Assembly (NCBI GenBank): GCA_907163375.1
Contig: CAJQUW010011534.1
Span: 124,001-188,000, forward strand
DNA from: Prostheceraeus crozeri
Lineage: Eukaryota; Platyhelminthes; Polycladida; Euryleptidae
Reading direction: 5' to 3'
DNA: 64,000 nucleotides
Below the pieces are notes generated by a model. It did no database searches. It was not told where the DNA came from and was given only the letters and a program-made list of their open reading frames with translations. This document shows, in pieces, positions 57,673 through 64,000 of this stretch (positions within the stretch are counted from its first letter, which is position 1; every line of letters begins with the position of its first letter). The position numbers and the translations under genes are program-made.

Positions 57673-59121
57673 CATAGTTAATCATAAAAAACGGACCACA
57701 TAAAATGTGCCATACTTCTGTCGATTCTCCTGCCATTCGATCTCATTGTGCACTGACAAGCCATGCACCATTCACAAGACCTTATGTTCTCAGCTACTCA
57801 AGAGCCACTACTAAAGAGGCTTTCTCTGAACATTCTTTTGATGTATTACTCGTCGAAATCGGTGCATTTTAGAGGAGTTATGATGTTCTAAATTTATTGC
57901 ATAATTAACTGTTTCTGAATTTTGTTGAAAAGTTGTTTACATCTTTTGTCGCTAAAGAGGTCATTTTTAAGCTTTCAATATATGTGGTGTCTAGACGTCT
58001 GTTATTCACATCCAAATCAGTTTTGGTTGACCCAGAAAAATTGTAAACAGAGTTTCAGTTTCTATTCGGTTTTGAATTCATCTTTTTTTGTGATGACTGA
58101 GTCGAAGTTTGCGAAAGTGTCTTAGAAAAGCAAAGTTTTTTGCTCTTTTGTCAAAAGGACAGTCCGAACAGACGGTTTGCCTTAAAGTACATAGCTGTCC
58201 CACCATCCAAAGGTGGAAAACAATTTTTTCTCCGTTCCTAAAAAAGTTGGAATCCGGTCGAAAAGGAGAGACAAGCTTTCAAACTCGGATAATTAAACCT
58301 ATTCGCTTTTGGTAATATACGATCCCGCTTTTTCCTATTTGTTGAGGAGTTCACATCAGAAGCCGACGGTTTCTGCCATGTAATTGATGCATTGTCTGAA
58401 AAGTGAGCACTTCATAAGCCTAAGAGACCATCAGGGATAGAATTGACCACCAATCACAAGAGCTAGAGCTGGCTGAGGCGGGCGCCAAGCACTGCCACTG
58501 GCCTTCTCATTGGAATCAAGTTGTTTGGATTGATGAAGCGTCTGCATGTCTCCGAGGTCGCAATGGCCGTTTTGAGAGTTAGGAAGAAGTCAGACGATGC
58601 AGTTCCTGATTATTTGACATTGCCTGAATCAAGGAGGTAGAATATTTCTCATTTGTACAGCAATATGGATGAATGGCCGAATTGAACTGTATATCCAAAG
58701 GGATAACATGATTTCGATGGATTTTTAAAAGTTTTGCAAAAAGGCACATTTACTGAAGTGCGGTGTGAGTCGATTAACTCTTCCTGGAGATGGTCTTTCT
58801 CGACTTGAAGTTTTGTTAAGGCAAGACAGAGAGTTTAGATCAAGTAGTGATCAACCGCCTGATCGAAAGCATGCCTTTCAGTTTCTGGATTCGATTAAGT
58901 GACTGAACTTTATGGTGAGGTTGCGAAATATATGTGACTACCAGAGAACCTACCATTGGCCCTATTAAGGGCGAAATGACTCTAGAGAGCCACTGATCAA
59001 AAACAAAAATTTTATTTCAGCTTTTATTTTATTCATCTGCCAAATGTGTACCTATTATTGACAGCATTTCATGAAAATGGGACAAAATTCAGGTGGTCCA
59101 CTTTTTATGATCATCACTGTA
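57673..59121 (+). mobile_element. Tc1/mariner-type transposon relic
   Basis: About 1.45 kb. Left end has AATCATAAAAAACGGACCAC, right end (reverse complement) CAGTGATGATCATAAAAAGT followed by GGACCAC. Inside, plus-strand remnants read QTVCLKVHSCPTIQRWKTIF and, near 58490, HWNQVVWIDEASACLRGRNG, where the aspartate of IDEA fits a DDE catalytic box. Stops and frameshifts are frequent; old and inactive. Confidence 0.65.
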
Positions 59122-59124
59122 TAT

Positions 59125-60146
59125 TTTCATCAATAAGTCGAAATGAATTTGTATCTTGAAATTTGTTTTTTTAGTCGTAACTCTTACTGACTATTGTTTC
59201 TTGTCTATATGCAATATTGATGTCTGATATTACAATTTTCGGATTTGTCAGTGATGCAGCAAACAAAAAACGCAATTCCATAAATAACGCACTGACGTTC
59301 TGACAGATAAGTCGTCATTTCTCATCATGCAGCAGTGCGACTTTACACATGAAAATTGCACTATACCATTCCAAATGAGCCTGTAATATTAATCGATTTT
59401 CAAACATGAAATACTAGTCCCACTTTCGACGCTAGAGGTCAAAAACTCATTGTAGCGCACGTACGTGCGTAGTCTGTCTTGGTATGGCGCAATTTTCTTA
59501 GAAATCGTCGCACTTCATGGTTAGAAATGACGATTTTGTGTGAAATCATCCGTGCGATAACTTATGGAATTGCCCAATTGATTATTCTTATAGGATAACA
59601 TCGATAGCTTATTTCATGAGTCGTTGTCAAATGAATATTAATCCATTCATGCCCAGGCGCAGGACTTGCTGCGGGAGGACATTTTCCGAATTTTTACTAT
59701 ATGTTAACCTTGCTAAGTCGCTATATTTTTTAGGTGGTTCAACGACAAATTCAAGACTTATCTGATAACTCGCAACACAATTTTATATTGCAGCATATAG
59801 GGTAGGATGGGGTATTTTGGGTCTACGGGGTAATTTGGGTCTATTTTCCACAAGTTGTTCTTGAACTGTGAGTATTTCATCAATCAATCTGAAATTTTAA
59901 CTGATGCTAACCAATGCACTAACGTAACTTAGCATTACATCAGTTCAAATTTGTGCCTCATAGCAAAGGAGTGAGATGTGTTTCTCTTAGAGAAATATGT
60001 GCTGTTGAAAAAAGCACTAGTGACGAACTTCTCTGTAGAGACGACAAACACAATTTGACAAACTAACTAGATGTACTAAATCTATAAGTATTTCCATTAG
60101 ATCATCATGCTAAAATTTGGTGACCCAACTCCAAGTCAATAATGAG
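59125..60146. other. No gene; short GGGGTAATTTGGGTCTA repeats
   Basis: Two tandem copies of a 17-bp motif at 59809-59844 (GGGGTATTTTGGGTCTA, GGGGTAATTTGGGTCTA). A third copy lies at 63304-63321, just beyond the 60155-63284 element. Otherwise nothing recognised. Confidence 0.5.
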
Positions 60147-61980
60147 CCATAGTCCAGTGGTCGGATTTGGGCACGAATACACGAAAAATGAGTGCGGGCA
60201 CGAAAATTGGACCTCCTGAAATTCGTGCCCATCTTTTTCTGAGAATCACCTGAATTTTCAAACACAATCTGTATTAATAGCCGTATGCGTCATGCATTAA
60301 TTCATTGTATGTATTAAAGGAACTTAATTCGTTGCTGATTCTGGAAATCAAATCTTTTTTCAAAAATAATTAAACGAAATAATACAGGTATACGGCATTC
60401 GATCGAGCAATATTTACTCCTCACCTTAGTTCAGAGAACCTCTTATGATTCTAACACACCATTGTTTCATTTACGTACAGAAGAAAACCAATCAGAAAAA
60501 TGATGGATGACTCGGGTAATTTTCCTATAAACGATAATTAAATCTAATTCGATGGTATAGCCTACTCTTCGAATTTGGTGGTAGTATTTGATTATACAGT
60601 GCATACATGTGAGAAATTGCCATGACATTGGTGTTATAATTATTTCTTTGTTCATTCAACATATCAACAAGGTTTTAGAATTAATTTTTCTTGATAATTG
60701 ATTCTGCCAATGAGTAGTAGGTCTGGGTCGATAATCTGAAGCTCAACTGAATATCCCATGACTTCAGAATAGAAATTATCAACACGATGATCCATGAATA
60801 TAACTTATTTTTGATTGCCACCAGGCACCTAGATCCTCCCGCCATTTGAAGTCTAGTTCCATCCAGATTCTATAGACCTATGAGATGAGACTTGTCGTCC
60901 AGATGCAGTTCGGCTCTCTGAGCTCCGTTCTTGTGGAAGTCGGTCATCATAGAGCGTTTCGCAATCGTTTCTCGATAGTATGTTACTGGCTTGAGCTCTC
61001 TCAATGAAATATTGTCACGTCTTTTGAAGGAGGACCGCCAGTTCCAGCCAATTTAACTGTTATTTCCAGCCATAGTATTCGCAAAACGAATCATATCGAT
61101 TGTTTTCATTCCGAAGCCTAAGCGAACCATATCCGTCGAATACTTTATTAACTCCCGCTCTTGGCTATCGATTAAGGATCGTGGGTTAACAGGATTCGGA
61201 TTGATAGAAATTTTGACATGTCTTCTCAATGTAGTCTCGAGAATTCCGTATTGCCTGGAGGCTTTATAGATTGATATTCTGCTGACTGTTACTGCCTTCT
61301 TGGCAGCAGCAAATTGTGTTTACCGATCCATCGTCAGCCAATGAAAAAATACTAACTTTTCAATGAATTAGCTAAGTATCTAGCAGGTGCACTCGTATTT
61401 TGATCTAGCTTGATTTGCATTGAGTTTCTAACTTGCAACAAGTGTTCAGTCAATACATAGTTGTCTGTCGGCATTATATCACAAAATGTTGACTTCCCAC
61501 AATGTGTATGCATGAACAGCGAATTTTTGTCACATCTATGGTTAGCTGTGTAAAGAGTATCGTGTAGCATCACTTCCGCTGTAGAATTTTTTATCATTCT
61601 AACATGATTGACGTAGACCTACAGCGTACATATTACCTACATACTACATATTAGATATCCATGCGTGAAGTGTAAAATATCGGATTTCTTTAAATAAGAA
61701 AATTGTTTGATCAAATTAAATACCTCCAAAATAGAGGTGCCTCCGAATTAGCCGAGTTTACCCTACAAAGATGCACGGGTCTCATCAACAAGCTGATCAA
61801 TAACCTACAGTTCGCTTCGGTTCCTTTAACATCTTGGGCGATCAGCAGCAGGCGAACCCATGACCAAAAGAGTGCCACACGAAGCTTATTAAAGGCTTGA
61901 AGTAGCACGATTTTAAAATTTAGAGAAACAGTTCAATGCGACGGATCGGTTGACGATACGAAAATATTTCGAAATAATTA

Positions 61981-62718
61981 TAAAAGAAAACGTCGCTGAA
62001 ATTGGGTAATATAGATATAATTCCACCGATTTCGAGTGGAAGTCTAAAATTGAGCACCCACTTTTCCTCAGAATTTGTTTTACAAAAGAATAGACCGTAG
62101 AAAGGCCTATTACATAAACGGCGTGGGAAAATTCTAATGATCAGTGGAGTCATAGAAAGATGTCATAGGAATGGAAGTCTACATTTTACATACTGCTAGG
62201 GGATTGTGGATCATATATAAGGGATCGTTGGAATACATACTGCATGTTGAGGCCGAAGGACCAGTTGGTCATTAGCTGGCTGACCTTAACATCTTCCAAG
62301 GAATGCTGATGTTGAATGCAATGACAAGGGACCACTTTATCATCCTTACAGTGTCTGATGTCAAATCGGTGCTCGTTCATTCTCTCACCGATTTAGTGGA
62401 ATCCGCAGCCCTGGAACCTGAGAGCGCCAACTGCATTGGATGATTTACATGTTGTTCCATTTGCTTTGATTGTGTATTAAAGGCATGCCCCAGCTGTATG
62501 TAAAATGTAGACTTCCATTTCTATGACTCCATTGCTGATCATTTGAATTTTTCCCACGCCGTTTTTTTTAATAGGCATTACACATTATTACTATTATTTC
62601 TATGGTCTATTCTTTTGTAAAAAAATTCTGAGGAAGATTGGGAGCTCAATTTTTGACTTCCACTGAAAACCGGTCGATTCTAATATATTGCCCGATTTCA
62701 GCGACGTTTTCTTTTTTA
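61981..62718. mobile_element. Foldback unit with ~225-bp inverted arms around a Penelope fragment
   Basis: Left arm 61981-62203 and right arm 62484-62718 are about 85% reverse-complementary (shared AGAAAACGTCGCTGAAAT, TTTTACAAAAGAATAGACC, CGGCGTGGGAAAA and GGAAGTCTACATTTTACATA). The 280-bp spacer carries a Penelope-like endonuclease piece on the minus strand. Inverted flanks are common for Penelope-like elements, so this may be one rearranged copy. Confidence 0.8.
62186..62400 (-). pseudogene. Penelope-like GIY-YIG endonuclease C-terminal fragment
   Basis: Reads IGERMNEHRFDIRHCKDD, then VPCHCIQHQHSLEDVKVSQL. Penelope-like endonucleases have this order: an R..EHR..I segment, then H......HS..D..V. 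The catalytic GIY-YIG start is missing or decayed, so this is a truncated relic. Confidence 0.5.
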
Positions 62719-63321
62719 AATACTTTGAAGCAGCAGAAACCAGTTTACAAGCCAACATTACAAAATGAACAGAAAATCAAAGTTGATAAAACGAAAAGAC
62801 TCATATCAGGAAGACATGACGAGAATCTGAAGAGTCAGATGGATCCGGATGCAAATCTGAAGGTTCTTCTGAATGAAATGTCGAAACTAATGGATGAGAA
62901 AAATCTGAGATGCTATTTCAAAAGTTCATGAAAAGAAGGATAATTGTTTACCTTGACAGTGACGATGATAATGCTGTCCTAACAAGAAATGATTTTTATA
63001 AACTTTTCCACTCAACATACGCACTACGAACAATACTCGTACTTGTAGCTAAATACAAAGTGCATTTCTAGGCATTTTGGCATATTTTCAGTTGACCTGT
63101 TTCTGTTGCATATACATGCATATGCAACAAATGTGCATTTACGGGCTTAAAAAACAATGCCCAAGGAAGATTATGCTATTCAATTACAATGCGATTTATA
63201 GTCGTGCATATGAAGCAGTAAGTTTTTTGAGCTGGTGGCACTGCATGGGCACGAAACTCCTGAGAATTCTTAATCCGACCACTGATAGTCACTTGTAGAC
63301 CATGGGGTAATTTGGGTCTAT

Positions 63322-64000
63322 AGCCTATTATTTCATTATATTATATTAGAGCTTTGATACATTTCAACTCATCCTTTTCAGACGTGTATTTTCACTTAAA
63401 ACCCATCTGTTCGCTGTGACGATGTGCTTAGACGCCTAGAAAATGAGAAACTGACGCGACTCTGTTTAAACAAAACGGTCCAACATTCGATGATCAACAC
63501 CCTTGTACATTGTGATCGTTAATTGACAATGAAAATCTTCTTCCATCTACTGAAGGAATTTCCGATTGTGATACTGATGCTTGCGAATTGTTCTGAATCA
63601 ATTCTCTCTCTACAATCAATCAAAGTAGGAGACTGGGTTTTTGTCCAATCCAGTGGCATTAAGCCAAAGAAACACGAAGCCAACATCATATCCTTGTGTG
63701 ATGGAGAATAAGAGGTTTAATTCCTCCGACAATGTACAGAAGGTGGCAATGCGTTTTCTTTCCCAAACTTCCTCGACACTGCCATTATAATTGCAGAGGA
63801 TGTTCTTTAAGTGTTGGATCAACCATCAATTGATTGACGTGGCAGATACCTTCTTTAGTGACTTGAAGAAGACATCACTTTAGAGTGCATCGTAGACCGC
63901 ATTTCACTTAGGGACCTTATTTTCTTGATCACGTAGTCAATAGCAGCAAGTTGAATGGATATTCAGTAAGATTGTTGTGTTCCTTTCATAGTCCAATTCA
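63322..64000. other. No gene seen to the window end
   Basis: No recognised gene or repeat. Short frames on both strands look like chance. Confidence 0.4.

Larger units (their letters stand above)
60155..63284. mobile_element. 3.1-kb DNA element with 6-bp target duplication, hosting a nested foldback
   Basis: Ends CAGTGGTCGGATTTGGGCAC and (reverse complement) CAGTGGTCGGATTAAGAATT share the first 13 bases; GGGCACGAA and ATTCGTGCCC/TTTCGTGCCC recur subterminally. Flanked by ATAGTC at 60149-60154 and 63285-63290. No transposase recognised. The foldback at 61981-62718 sits inside. Confidence 0.7.

Noticed and set aside
1-64000. CRISPR array, operon or prokaryotic insertion sequence
   Set aside because: The DNA is plainly eukaryotic (GT-AG introns, LINE, Penelope and SINE repeats); the tandem repeats lack spacer-repeat structure.

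Overview
This window reads as an AT-rich invertebrate nuclear genome, most likely an arthropod. It has one confidently recognised host gene, a retinoid X receptor (RXR, the Ultraspiracle/NR2B family), on the minus strand. Five coding exons were assigned by hand from splice sites and reading phase: 27404-27668 (or starting at 27700/27703), 21295-21645, 4379-4678, 4081-4305 and 426-682. Joined from the first internal ATG at 27668 they give a 465-codon protein, the usual RXR length, with A/B domain, two-zinc-finger DNA-binding domain, hinge and full ligand-binding domain ending in an AF-2 helix. The arthropod inference rests on an RXR-type (not fly/moth USP-type) ligand-binding domain together with a transposase N-terminus of a type common in arthropods. 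I cannot name the species.

Layout: 1-27.7 kb is the RXR body with introns of 3.4 kb, 73 bp, 16.6 kb and 5.8 kb. Intron 4 holds a small hAT-like element. Intron 2 holds a 60-bp-arm hairpin, a near full-length but broken RTE-like LINE (about 9994-13613), tRNA-derived SINE pieces, a transposase gene split by a 1.23-kb element with a perfect 8-bp target duplication, a second hAT-like element (18636-20126) carrying a LINE tail, and three phase-compatible minus-strand exon candidates (8.8-6.9 kb) of an unidentified nested gene. Intron 1 starts with a 63-bp minisatellite and ends with a ~71-bp array that copies the splice acceptor of the DNA-binding-domain exon.

27.7-64 kb lies upstream of the first recognised RXR exon. 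It is a repeat graveyard: LINE 3' fragments (31.1, 34.1, 37.8-38.8 and 44.7 kb), a Ty3/gypsy integrase tail (47.6-48.1 kb), two Penelope-like fragments (53.9-54.6 and 62.2-62.4 kb), a 1.4-kb foldback (41.3-42.7 kb), a 2.57-kb element with 5-bp target duplication (49475-52043), a TA-flanked MITE (52926-53231), a Tc1/mariner relic (57.7-59.1 kb) and a 3.1-kb element with 6-bp target duplication (60155-63284). A CpG-rich patch with a CCAAT box at 36.6-36.8 kb is a weak candidate for an upstream RXR promoter or leader exon.

How it works together: RXR is the only gene with an inferable job, as heterodimer partner of nuclear receptors (in arthropods, classically the ecdysone receptor). Everything else recognised is mobile DNA or relics. 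I see no operon, CRISPR array, rRNA or intact tRNA, and no convincing new biological system. The points most worth checking are the duplicated splice acceptor, the nested exon candidates, the nested transposon insertion, and several long perfect hairpins.
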